Assembly (NCBI GenBank): GCA_020152595.1
Contig: JAIGNY010001237.1
Coordinates: forward strand, 346,501-410,500
DNA length: 64,000 nucleotides
From: Chiridota heheva
Lineage: Eukaryota > Echinodermata > Holothuroidea > Apodida > Chiridotidae
Direction: 5' to 3'
Positions 52,501 to 58,737 of the stretch are shown in pieces. A program made the position numbers and the translations under genes. Below the pieces are notes generated by a model. The model did no database searches and was not told the origin of the DNA. It worked only from the letters and a program-made list of their open reading frames with translations. Position 1 is the stretch's first letter. Each line of letters begins with the position of its first letter.

Positions 52501-55006
52501 ACTCTGTCACATATCTTTATGCCCCTTTAACGATAGTCCTACCTGTCCCTATCACAAAACTTATGCATTTGGGGTTGCATTTACTCTGTCACATATCTTT
52601 ATGCCCCCTTTAATGATAGTCCTACCTGTCCCTATCACAAAACTTATGCATTTGGGGTTGCATTTACTCTGTCATATCTTTATGCCCCTTTAACGATAGT
52701 CCTACCTGTCCCTATCACAAAACTTATGCATTTGGGGTTGCATTTACTCTGTCACATATCTTTATGCCCCTTTAACGATAGTCCTACCTGTCCCTATCAC
52801 AAAACTTACGCATTTGGGGTTGCATTTACTCTGTCACATATCTTTATGCCCCTTTAACGATAGTCCTAGCTGTCCCTATCACAAAACTTATGCATTTGGG
52901 GTTGCATTTACTCTGTCACATATCTTTATGCCCCTTTAACGATAGTCCTACCTGTCCCTATCACAAAACTTATGCATTTGGGGTTGCATTTACTCTGTCA
53001 CATATCTTTATGCCCCCTTTAATGATAGTCCTACCTGTCCCTATCACAAAACTTATGCATTTGGGGTTGCATTTAGTCTGTCACATATCTTTATGCCCCT
53101 TTAATGATAGTCCTACCTGTCCCTATCACAAAACTTACGCATTTGGGGTTGCATTTACTCTGTCACATATCTTTATGCCCCCTTTAATGATAGTCCTACC
53201 TGTCCCTATCACAAAACTTATGCATTTGGGGTTGCATTTACTCTGTCACATATCTTTATGCCCCTTTAACGATAGTCCTACCTGTCCCTATCACAAAACT
53301 TATGCATTTGGGGTTGCATTTACTCTGTCACATATCTTTATGCCCCCTTTAATGATAGTCCTACCTGTCCCTATCACAAAACTTATGCATTTGGGGTTGC
53401 ATTTACTCTGTCACATATCTTTATGCCCCCTTTAATGATAGTCCTACCTGTCCCTATCACAAAACTTATGCATTTGGGGTTGCATTTACTCTGTCACATA
53501 TCTTTATGCCCCCTTTAATGATAGTCCTACCTGTCCCTATCACAAAACTTATGCATTTGGGGTTGCATTTACTCTGTCACATATCTTTATGCCCCTTTAA
53601 TGATAGTCCTACCTGTCCCTATCACAAAACTTACTCATTTGGGGTTGCATTTACTCTGTCACATATCTTTATGCCCCTTTAATGATAGTCCTACCTGTCC
53701 CTATCACAAAACTTATGCATTTGGGGTTGCATTTACTCTGTCACATATCTTTATGCCCCCTTTAATGATAGTCCTACCTGTCCCTATCACAAAACTTACG
53801 CATTTGGGGTTGCATTTACTCTGTCACATATCTTTATGCCCCCTTTAATGATAGTCCTACCTGTCCCTATCACAAAACTTACACATTTGGGGTTGCATTT
53901 ACTCTGTCACATATCTTTATGCCCCTTTAACGATAGTCCTAGCTGTCCCTATCACAAAACTTATGCATTTGGGGTTGCATTTACTCTGTCACATATCTTT
54001 ATGCCCCTTTAACGATAGTCCTAGCTGTCCCTATCACAAAACTTACACATTTGGGGTTGCATTTACTCTGTCACATATCTTTATGCCCCTTTAACGATAG
54101 TCCTAGCTGTCCCTTATGCATTTGGGGTTGCATTTACTCTGTCACATATCTTTACTTTAAAAACTCACAAAACTTATGCATTTGGGGTTGCATTTACTCT
54201 GTCACATATCTTTATGCCCCTTTAACGATAGTCCTAGCTGTCCCTATCACAAAACTTACGCATTTGGGGTTGCATTTACTCTGTCACATATCTTTATGCC
54301 CCCTTTAACGATAGTCCTACCTGTCCGTATTACAAAACTTACGCATTTGGGGTTACATTTACTCTGTCACATATCTTTATGCCTCCTTTAATGATAGTCC
54401 TACCTGTCCCTATTACAAAACTTAAGCATTTCGGGTTGCATTTACTCTGTCACATATCTTTATGCCTCCTTTAATAATAGTCCTAGCTGTCCCTATCACA
54501 AAACTTACGCATGTGGGGTTGCATTCACACTGTCACATATCTTTATGCCCCCTTTAATGATAGTCCTAGCTGTCCCTATCACAAAACTTATGCATTTGGG
54601 GTTGCATTTACTCTGTCACATATCTTTATGCCCCCTTTAACGATAGTCCTAGCTGTCCCTATCACAAAACTTACACATTTGGGGTTGCATTTACTCTGTC
54701 ACATATCTTTATGCCCCCTTTAACGATAGTCCTAGCTGTCCCTATCACAAAACTTACGCATTTGGGGTTGCATTTACTCTGTCACATATCTTTATGCCCC
54801 TTTAACGATAGTCCTACCTGTCCCTATCACAAAACTTACACATTTGGGATTGCATTTACTCTGTTACATATCTTTATGCCCCTTTAATGATAGTCCTAGC
54901 TATCCCTATCACAAAACTTACGCATTTGGGGTTGCATTTACTCTGTCACATATGTCCATTATAAGACCCCAGTCTTCACTAGTGTTTCCTTCATTGGTAA
55001 CTTTTT
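6280..55006 (-). CDS. STAM: STAM, ESCRT-0 adaptor (eleven exons, partial at both ends)
   Basis: STAM forms ESCRT-0 with HRS on early endosomes. It binds ubiquitinated receptors through its VHS and UIM domains and recruits deubiquitinases (UBPY, AMSH) through SH3. The joined coding sequence is 54922-55006, 39909-39984, 33103-33198, 32074-32153, 30676-30748, 22995-23073, 21727-21931, 11033-11127, 8259-8435, 7247-7473 and 6280-6461, read on the minus strand: 1375 nt, about 458 residues, with phase conserved at all ten junctions. Diagnostic residues are [11 protein letters not shown] and PHVALQSLT (VHS), [12 protein letters not shown] (UIM), ALYDFEA, WWKGE and GLFPSNF (SH3), and [13 protein letters not shown] (GAT-like helix). 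Vertebrate STAM is about 540 residues, so roughly 15 N-terminal residues and part of the tail are missing here. The last exon ends at a strong donor (AG|GTGAGT), so the gene probably continues past the left edge. Orthology is certain at family level; STAM1 versus STAM2 does not apply outside vertebrates. Confidence 0.95.
6901..7083. mobile_element. hAT-type MITE, 183 bp
   Basis: It starts CAGTGGTGGCAC and ends with the inverse of CAGTGGCAGCAC (10 of 12 match). An exact 8-bp target duplication TGTACAGA flanks it (6893-6900 and 7084-7091). Eight-bp duplications and CAG-type ends are the hAT pattern. It lies in a STAM intron. Confidence 0.85.
7247..7473 (-). CDS. STAM: STAM exon, GAT-like HRS-binding helix and start of tail
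   Basis: It encodes [20 protein letters not shown], then [19 protein letters not shown] and a Gly/Pro/Met-rich stretch ending GGQ. In the family this helical region binds HRS to form the ESCRT-0 core. The acceptor is TTTTCCAG| and the donor CAG|GTAAGT, phase 0. Confidence 0.93.
7570..8224. mobile_element. Family A MITE, left arm truncated, with nested family B MITE
   Basis: The interior and right arm match 5500-6256 (TTAAACTTAAATAT-type arm; the right arm is partly duplicated at 8115-8224). A second element (family B, about 7659-7865) sits inside it, beginning after TTAA with AGGTATCATGCCATAAATA and sharing AAGTGAACGCC and GGTAACGTCACTTCCG with the copy at 38664-38930. Confidence 0.65.
8259..8435 (-). 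CDS. STAM: STAM exon, post-SH3 acidic region
   Basis: It encodes [20 protein letters not shown], then a stretch including [19 protein letters not shown] and QEMLVLEG. This is the VQF...VETIEPE...DQLLQMLQSTDP region of STAM that precedes the HRS-binding helices. The acceptor is TTAATAG| and the donor GAAG|GTAGGG. Confidence 0.93.
8511..8924 (+). repeat. Five tandem tRNA-like units (SINE heads)
   Basis: Five units with an 82-84-bp period start at about 8511, 8593, 8677, 8760 and 8843. Each has a box-A-like GCTCAGTTGGTAGAGCGC, which folds as a 4-bp D stem, and a box-B-like GGGTTCAAGCC. The anticodon and T stems pair poorly, so these are not credible working tRNA genes. They look like pol III promoter heads of a tRNA-derived SINE multiplied in tandem. 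The following 8925-9160 may be the SINE body. Confidence 0.7.
9285..9575. repeat. Dispersed repeat Y, copy 1
   Basis: Contains CTGCCATTTTGT, CACATAGGGC-type, AATGTATTTCTTA and ATGCAAAGCAAAAATTATTT blocks that recur at 11215-11560, 40190-40345 and, inverted, at 41030-41175. No coding capacity; class unknown. Confidence 0.6.
9679..9931. mobile_element. TTAA-flanked MITE (family C)
   Basis: TTAA lies at 9675-9678 and 9932-9935. Terminal inverted repeats are AGGAGCACTAGACTGAA at the left and its inverse at the right. Inside the left half is a 2.7-fold tandem of an 18-bp unit, CCACAACAGATCTATTAT (about 9725-9775). No transposase. Confidence 0.85.
10188..10893. repeat. 20-bp minisatellite array (A)
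   Basis: About 33 copies of GATCAGGTTTTATTACCGAT, with the GTTTTAT/GTGATAT variant alternating in patches, ending in a decayed tail after 10840. Each unit contains TGATCA. It lies in the STAM intron about 140 bp downstream (gene sense) of the second SH3 exon. Confidence 0.9.
11033..11127 (-). CDS. STAM: STAM exon, second half of SH3
   Basis: It encodes [20 protein letters not shown], then [11 protein letters not shown]. The paired Trp and the ALYDF-complementing PSNF motif of SH3 are present. The acceptor is TCTATAG| and the donor CCAG|GTAAGA, phase 1. I found it by looking for the missing SH3 half between 8.4 and 21.7 kb; it is too short and frame-bound to be an obvious ORF. Confidence 0.95.
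11215..11560. repeat. Dispersed repeat Y, copy 2
   Basis: Same blocks as 9285-9575 in the same orientation (CTGCCATTTTGTT, AATGTATTTCTTA, CCAAAATGATGTGACA), more decayed. It lies about 90 bp from the second SH3 exon. The stretch 11560-12045 that follows is AT-rich with nothing else recognised. Confidence 0.55.
12046..19262. repeat. 54-bp minisatellite array (B), about 133 units
   Basis: The unit is TTGCAATGCTGTACTATCTA then CCCAACACGCCACCATCTCA then GACCTGATAGCTTA. Variants: AACGCT/AATGCT, CACGCC/CCAGCC, TCTCAG/TCGCAG, GCTTATT/GCCCATT, ACTATC/ACAATC. Since 54 is divisible by 3, several frames stay open for hundreds of codons. Variation mixes silent and replacement changes and single-base indels break every frame, so it is not coding. 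It occupies the intron that splits the STAM SH3 domain. Confidence 0.97.
19277..19561. repeat. Dispersed repeat X, copy 1
   Basis: Matches 23590-23870 in the same orientation: AAAACGGGAATTCG, GAGTAAGCAA, GTGCTCTAAAAAC, TGTAATTGTGCAATGA and AAATTGCAAAAGAG blocks. It directly abuts the right end of array B. Confidence 0.7.
19562..19597. repeat. Lone decayed unit of array B
   Basis: TATTATCTACTCAACAAACC followed by ACCATCTCAATC matches the core of the 54-bp unit (ACTATCTACCCAACA..ACCATCTCAGACC). It is separated from the array by repeat X. Confidence 0.55.
19694..20073. mobile_element. TA-flanked MITE (family D)
   Basis: Terminal inverted repeats TAGACCTTTTCAAA are exact at both ends, flanked by TA. 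Interior palindrome at 19891-19911 has 10-bp arms (GCGCACGTAT). TA target sites suggest a Tc1/mariner-type mobiliser (inference). Confidence 0.75.
20390..21350. repeat. Dispersed repeat, inverted counterpart at 36.1-37.9 kb
   Basis: CCATAAAAATGATG-type, AACATCGC-type and CCCCTACTCAAGTTTTGTGACATT blocks are found again in the opposite orientation at 36100-36380 and 37830-37880. No coding potential seen. 21360-21726 is AT-rich with a poly-A run and nothing else recognised. Confidence 0.5.
21727..21931 (-). CDS. STAM: STAM exon, end of UIM and first half of SH3
   Basis: It encodes [20 protein letters not shown], a Ser/Tyr/Pro linker, then [19 protein letters not shown] and [11 protein letters not shown]. 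The SH3 start ALYDFEA and the RT-loop acidic residues are intact. The acceptor is TTTCTGCAG| and the donor GACAG|GTAAAG. It joins to an exon 10.6 kb away to make [11 protein letters not shown], so the SH3 domain is split by an intron that carries the 54-bp array. Confidence 0.95.
22030..22322. repeat. Decayed CCACATGNCATCCCA minisatellite
   Basis: Irregular repeats of CCCACATGTCATC, CACATGCCACC and CATTCCATCCTA. It resembles the array at 58.74-59.88 kb but is more diverged. It lies in the STAM intron between the UIM exons. Confidence 0.55.
22464..22671. mobile_element. hAT-type MITE, 208 bp
   Basis: Starts TAGGGCCGTCAAGAG and ends with the inverse of CAGGGCCGTCGAGAG. An exact 8-bp duplication CTTACACT flanks it (22456-22463 and 22672-22679). 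Confidence 0.85.
22995..23073 (-). CDS. STAM: STAM exon, linker and first half of UIM
   Basis: It encodes [19 protein letters not shown], then EEDDIAK, ending in G that CT of the next exon completes to Ala. Joined to the next exon it gives [15 protein letters not shown], the ubiquitin-interacting motif with its acidic start, central Ala and conserved Ser. The acceptor is TTTCACAG| and the donor AAAG|GTAATT. Confidence 0.9.
23590..23870. repeat. Dispersed repeat X, copy 2
   Basis: Same blocks as 19277-19561. 23871-25477 that follows is AT-rich intron; a possible decayed element lies at 24185-24965, with GATTAATCG-type sequence at one end and CGATTAAACG at the other. No exon seen there. Confidence 0.65.
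25478..29300. repeat. 63-bp/38-bp minisatellite array (C)
   Basis: The long unit runs TTTTAACAAAACAGAAATAT, CACTGGCAGTTTAATCTTCC, AGAACCCCAAAAAGAAAGAATGA. A short unit of about 38 bp lacks the AACAGAA...GGCAGTTTAA part, giving AACAATCTTCCAGAACCC. Both are mixed through 25.5-28.1 kb; only long units remain after 28.1 kb. At 28980-29230 four units have a distinct form, GATTTGTAAACAG, with a 60-bp period. It lies in the intron between the VHS and UIM exons. Confidence 0.93.
29805..30263. mobile_element. Family A foldback MITE, full copy
   Basis: TTAA at 29801-29804 and TTAG at the right edge. Arms as in 5401-6256 (AGGAGTACTTCAGTAGTCAA). A 22-bp segment at 30167-30188 is repeated at 30193-30214 with 4 bp between; this is the same place where copy 5401-6256 carries the LINE insertion. 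Confidence 0.8.
30368..30618 (-). mobile_element. tRNA-derived SINE
   Basis: On the minus strand it begins GGTGCAGTGGCTCAGTGGTTA (box A) and has GGGTTCGATACC (box B), followed by a TTGTGTCCTTGAGCAAG conserved body motif and CCAGGCCACTCAGCTG. This is the usual head-plus-body arrangement of SINEs. It sits about 60 bp from the last VHS exon. Confidence 0.8.
30676..30748 (-). CDS. STAM: STAM exon, end of VHS domain
   Basis: It encodes [18 protein letters not shown] followed by ASEQSV, equivalent to the last VHS helix and the short linker. The acceptor is TTCTTACAG| and the donor GTG|GTATGT, phase 0. It lies 68 bp from the 34-bp array on its upstream side and about 60 bp from a tRNA-derived SINE on its downstream side. 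Confidence 0.9.
30816..31655. repeat. 34-bp minisatellite array (D)
   Basis: About 25 copies of TTCATTAATACAACAGATTG AAGACTACCCATAC, with ACTGCCAATAC and ACTACACATAC variants. It lies 68 bp upstream (gene sense) of the last VHS exon. 31656-32073 is AT-rich with no further feature. Confidence 0.93.
32074..32153 (-). CDS. STAM: STAM exon, VHS late helices
   Basis: It encodes [20 protein letters not shown] followed by KNEPSL; vertebrate STAM has GHPKVCEKLKALMVEW here. The acceptor is TTTGCAG| and the donor CTTAG|GTAAGC. It starts in phase 0 and ends with two bases (AG) that T of the next exon completes to Ser. Confidence 0.93.
32930..33076. repeat. Dispersed repeat W with terminal hairpin, copy 1
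   Basis: Matches 39755-39890: CACTTTTTCC, ACACACYAAATT, ATTAAAATC, TCAGT, GATGACAA and AAAACATAACCTCCGTCCA. The right end folds as CCTCC...GGAGG. It ends 27 bp from the GC donor of a VHS exon. 32160-32930 holds only an AC-rich stretch (32470-32505). Confidence 0.65.
33103..33198 (-). CDS. STAM: STAM exon, VHS middle, with a GC donor
   Basis: It encodes [14 protein letters not shown], then [18 protein letters not shown], matching the LLGACVSNCGK region of vertebrate STAM. The acceptor is TCATTACAG|. The exon must end after ACAAAG in phase 0 to join the next exon (GGCCATGCC), so the donor is AAG|GCAAGT, the consensus form of a GC-AG intron. The nearby GT, four bases further on, would leave phase 1 and break the frame. 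All 32 codons are open. Confidence 0.9.
33540..34020. repeat. Dispersed repeat Z, copy 1
   Basis: Roughly 130-150-bp subunits with AAGCCnnGCCnACTCATTAA, CATCACCA, TGGGCTATCTGTGTACC and TGAGATATCATG blocks, repeated two to three times. Found again at 36720-37150. Confidence 0.65.
34021..35461. other. Intron stretch without a recognised gene
   Basis: Contains an (ATT)n microsatellite near 34156-34180, a diverged ATGTACAGGT repeat at 34200-34272 and a 13-G run near 34595. No exon or RNA gene seen. Confidence 0.5.
35466..35584. mobile_element. Family A MITE, short deleted copy
   Basis: After TTAA (35462-35465) it begins AGGATTAGTTCTCTTATGCT and ends GACCACTGAACTAATCCT. Only the arm ends remain, so the middle was lost. 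Confidence 0.7.
36720..37330. repeat. Dispersed repeat Z, copy 2, with TACA microsatellite and hairpin end
   Basis: Subunits as in 33540-34020, then (TACA)n/(CA)n at about 37170-37262, then GGTTCCTGATGC...GCATCGGAACCAAAAAT, a hairpin end. A similar module, GGTTCGCAT...ATGCGAACCAAAAAT, is at 60395-60430. Confidence 0.6.
37575..37720. mobile_element. I-like LINE 3' end fragment
   Basis: TCTAACGGCACCGCGACAGT and TCAAATGTGCCAAGAGG resemble TTAACGGCACCACAAC and TCAAATTGTGCCTGAGAGG at 1890-1930, at the 3' end of the I-like LINE. A further 30-bp piece is at about 41195-41225, at the left border of array E. Confidence 0.55.
38664..38930. mobile_element. TTAA-flanked foldback MITE (family B)
   Basis: TTAA at 38660-38663 and 38931-38934. 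Inverted arms of about 100 bp share GTCCCATAAATAC, AGTGAACGCC and GACGTCAC-type sequence. A diverged copy is nested at about 7659-7865. Confidence 0.75.
39755..39890. repeat. Dispersed repeat W with terminal hairpin, copy 2
   Basis: Same as 32930-33076; the hairpin end is CCTCCGTCCACC...TGGTGGAGG. It ends 18 bp from the donor of the second VHS exon. 38935-39754 holds no recognised gene. Confidence 0.65.
39909..39984 (-). CDS. STAM: STAM exon, VHS helices 2-3
   Basis: It encodes [15 protein letters not shown] followed by [10 protein letters not shown]; vertebrate STAM has an equivalent SIMRRV...PHVAMQALT. The acceptor is CTTTCTCAG| and the donor ACG|GTAAGT, phase 0. It is separated from the previous exon by a 14.9-kb intron that is almost entirely minisatellite. 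A dispersed repeat ends about 20 bp downstream of its donor. Confidence 0.93.
40467..40765. repeat. ACT and TTA microsatellites
   Basis: About 17 ACT triplets (40468-40520), then some 240 bp of TTA/TTTA-rich sequence. Open frames of poly-Thr or Tyr/Ile here are artefacts. Confidence 0.9.
41226..54953 (-). repeat. 82/83-bp array (E) derived from a STAM exon end and splice donor, about 165 units
   Basis: On the minus strand each unit is ATATGTGACAGAGTAAATGC AACCCCAAATGC (identical to the last 32 bases of exon 54922-55006), then the donor GTAAGT or ATAAGT, then about 44 bases of intron ending GGGGCATAAAG. Units of 82 and 83 bp differ by one C in the CCCC/CCCCC run. The last unit (54872-54953) is the real exon end. 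The array fills most of the intron between the first two VHS exons. Confidence 0.95.
54922..55006 (-). CDS. STAM: STAM exon, start of VHS domain
   Basis: The minus strand encodes [20 protein letters not shown] followed by DRVNATPNA, aligning without gaps to the first VHS helices of animal STAM. The acceptor is TTTTACAG| and the donor GC|GTAAGT. The exon enters with two bases of a codon and leaves with two (GC), completed by G of the next exon. Its last 32 bases (54922-54953), the donor and the following intron bases form the final unit of the 82/83-bp array at 41.2-54.9 kb. The upstream coding exon, which should encode a short MPLF-type start, was not found between here and 64000. Confidence 0.92.
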
Positions 55007-56708
55007 CTGTAAAACAAAGAAAAGACAATTTAGTAAGATAGTAACTTACTAGTGCTGTAACGACATGGCTCAATTACGTATCAATTATCGTAGAGAAAAA
55101 CATCGCAATATATTGGTACAATGCAATACTTTTCAAGGAAACGACTCATGACACAAATTGTTAATATCACTAACGTTACTTCTTTTATGACTGTATAATG
55201 AACGCAACAAAAAATGATTTGCAGATCTAGCAGACAACATGATCGCGTGATTATTACGTTCATCATGCATCACACACGTATTTGGTAATTCAGCCAACGT
55301 GACTGACCATAAATCAAGTGAGAGGCATGTTCTGGGCCAAATTTTCATTATTTTTGCCTACTTACATCGGAATGTGTCAGTGTGGGGTGAAGGAGCACGA
55401 TTTTCAATTAGTTGTTTTTATGTTTCACGGTATTTCGCACGTTTTTAATGGCCTAAACTTGGCTTTAAACGTATGAAGTAGCCTAGCCTAGTTGCGCGAA
55501 AATTTCTTAGTTCTGTATTAGTTTTTAGTATCGCAATATGTGTTGAGAGGAACATTTCATGCCGTGGGAAAAAAAATATCGCAATAATCGACATGTCATG
55601 GCAGTACTATAAGTTACTATTTTATTATACAAGTCTATGTCAAGGATGTGGTAACAATGGGTGTTACGTTCAGTAGGATGGTATGACCCCCTAAGATCCA
55701 AAATCTTGAATTACACAGAAGATTATGTCACGCCGAATACTCCAATACTGTAGTCTTGTAAATGTAAATACCCTTATAGGGCACGGGCCTAGGCGGCAAC
55801 TGGCTCTCCCCCCCCCCTCTCCCTCCCCCCTCTCTTTGTTAAGCCACTACATATCAAGAGATAATGGACTATGCAATTTAGGGATATGCCCCTCTCAACC
55901 AATCACATTTCAGGAAACAAACTTGGGTGTAAAAAAGTATTTTCACCACAGAATTTAAAAGTTACTGTTAATAGGCCCTAAGAATACGCATTGGACTATA
56001 TTTTTGCTCAGTTTAAATCTCAAAATAAAATGGTCATCATTATTAGCAAGATATTTGCGCCGCTTTTAGGTCTTACATAAGTATATTTTTTCATCCACAT
56101 ATTTATCAAAACTATTTTAATTTCTTTCTTCGACAAATCCATGAATACCCCGAAGTTTGTGTAGCCTACCAATGATAAATATGACTTTTAAGAGCTGTAC
56201 CAGTAAAGCATAAAAAGGCTTGAACAAAAATACAAGAACGAATTACTGAGTTTAATTTCTACAATAATGATATACTGTATGGTAGGTATGGTACTGTACT
56301 TCAGGTACTTATGGTACTTCTTTACATCTACTTCTATTCTATGTGGATACTTATTAAAAGGCTGTTCAACAACTGGATGAGGGATAACTGCAGTGACACA
56401 AGCGATGGATTACGAATCTTCATACTCCAACTCCTTCGCTCTGAATCTCTCTAGTTTAGAGTATGAACGATTACATACATCAAAAACTTACACAATTAGG
56501 CAAAGTCAATGGGATTCAATAAATTTTCAACAACAAAAAATGCCCAGAATTTTAAGGAACTTGATTTTCGATATGAATACTTCCATATTTTAACCTGAAA
56601 ATCAGCACATTGAAACTTGAATTTGTTTGACATATTGTGAATATCGTAATAACTCAAATTGCTATCCTACAAAAATATACATTTTTGGTGAGCGTCTTGA
56701 CAAACATG
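55007..56708. other. First visible STAM intron, no exon recognised
   Basis: Unique-looking sequence with a 30-bp pyrimidine run at 55806-55835. I searched for a short MPLF-type first coding exon with a phase-1 donor and did not find one. Confidence 0.45.
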
Positions 56709-56716
56709 TTACAAGC

Positions 56717-57653
56717 CAGGGTTCTAGCTATGTGCTGGGCGGGCCCGCCCAGGAATCGCAATTGCCGCCCAGGACTCTCAATTGCCGCCCAGGACTCGCA
56801 ATTGCTGCCCAGGACTCTCAATTGCCGCCCAGGACTCGCAATTGCTGCCCAGGACTCGCAATTGCCGCCCAGCACTCGCAATTGCCGCCCAGCACTCGCC
56901 TCTGAGATTCACTCTTCCGCCCAGCACTCAAAAGTTCAATTCGGGTGATTAATTAAGAGTTCAAATAGATCTCCTTTTAATCTCGCTCTATTTACGTCAT
57001 CCACTGATTTACACACGTAACATAACATACATTACGCACAATAAATTCTGATCAAAACAACTGAACTATAGGAATTTAGCGCAATTGAAAGTACATATCA
57101 TAAAATCACCCATACATAAAGCTATTTGCATAAACATACGTACATGTACACATTTCAGGTTGACATTTTAATCCTTGTAAATCACTGGTGGCAGCTTGCC
57201 AAGTCTGTCACTTACCATACAAATAAACTTTAACAATGTACATTATAATGGACTGATCGATATTCTTTTGATTTGTGGGGGATTTGATATTGACAAAAGT
57301 TGTTGCGTAGTTCATAGGAACATGTGCTTTCGTCGAACAATACTGGGACGAAAATAAAAGCGGTAAAACGTTTAGGCAAGATGAATAACTATGGGAATTA
57401 AGAGAAGAGTTTCCGGCATATGTTTGTACTTTTTTTAAAGAGAGAAGGGGGGTACTTTAACAGTTGAATATCTATTTTACTTAAAAAATATTTTGTAAAT
57501 CCTTCTAGTCCTGATTAAAAAAAAAAAAATCGTTGACAATTTGTCAATAAAAGTGGACTAAATTTCAACAGTTCTTCATGAGAGGGGGGTCTAGGAGGTC
57601 ACCCTGGATTGTCACTGGAGCCCTGCACTCAAACTTGTCTAGCCAGAACCCTG
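56717..57653. mobile_element. hAT-like non-autonomous element, copy 1
   Basis: Ends CAGGGTTCTAGCTA and, inverted, CAGGGTTCTGGCTAGA. Imperfect 8-bp duplication TTACAAGC / TAACATGC (6 of 8). An 18-bp perfect palindrome CTGGGCGGGCCCGCCCAG is at 56735-56752. About 6 copies of a 20-bp unit, CAATTGCCGCCCAGGACTCG, follow (56758-56890). No transposase frame. Confidence 0.7.
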
Positions 57654-58332
57654 TAACATGCATGTGAGCATTATTTTCAACTAATAAGAAGATAGAATGC
57701 TGATCAAGCTGTTGGAACTCCAGGGTCCAAAGTCCAATCTGACAGTTCCAGAGGCTCATTAGGGGTATTTATAATTAAATATCGGGAATGAAAGTTATAT
57801 CATGGAGCAGACTTCATGGTTATATCTACTTAAAGAGAAAAGGCTGTGCTTCAATTTAACATACTGTATTTGGAGCTGTAGGGTGAAGAGAAAGCCTTCG
57901 AAGAGCGACTTTAAAAAAAATGCATATGTTGGAGTACATTTTTGGGGGGCTCTGTCCTTTAAGGGTTAATATCAACAAAAGAACATGGGCGTTTGTTGAG
58001 GAGTCAAATTAGAATGATTATAATAGTGCGCAACAATGCAATTGTCGTATCTTGTAATGAACGTGCATTTTTTTGTATCTGTGCCCATTTTGGCCCCTCT
58101 TTTTTCCAAGTTGTATATCTGTGCGCGTTTGCATTTGCACCATTAGTGGCAATATTATTACGCTGTGCACAAGGCAGTGAATTTCTTCCACAGAATTGAC
58201 CATTGTTACCCTTTTATACAAAGAATTTGGGAAATCTACCAAAAGTAAGTTGAAATAAGGGCTTACATGTAACTGCAGAATCAAATGCATTTTTTAAACA
58301 CCCTTTTGGAAGTTGGGGCTCAGTTGCAATAA

Positions 58333-58620
58333 TATTGTATATCTTCATGATGTGTCGTTTTATAATTAAATACACTAGTTGGACTTAGGACTAAGCCTCC
58401 AAGAGAAGGGGGAAAATAGGCCACTAGTTCGACTAAGGACTTAGCCTCCAACAAAGGGGGAATAACCCTATCATCACCTCTCATACCTCCCACTGCGACA
58501 ACACAAAGGGGAATCATAGCCCTGTGATATTGTATATCTTCATGATGTGTCGTTTTTAATTAAACAATATAGTCCTACTAACCTATAGTTCGACTTAGGA
58601 CTGAGTCTTTAACAAAGGGA
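58333..58620. repeat. Two-fold direct repeat
   Basis: ATTGTATATCTTCATGATGT at about 58333 recurs at about 58528, each followed by GTCGTTTT and a GACTTAGGACT block. 57654-58332 shows nothing recognised. Confidence 0.6.
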
Positions 58621-58737
58621 ATTATCTTATTTTATGACAGAACATATCAAATAACTAGAAGGGTAAATACCGTCATGGTTCGCATGCCCATGCAAATTGA
58701 CACTCATATTATATGGCCAATTATAAAAATGGCATCT

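Noticed and set aside
41139-55041. Dozens of open frames of [19 protein letters not shown]
   Set aside because: Shadows of the 82/83-bp array on the strand opposite to STAM; frame shifts each time the unit length changes from 82 to 83.
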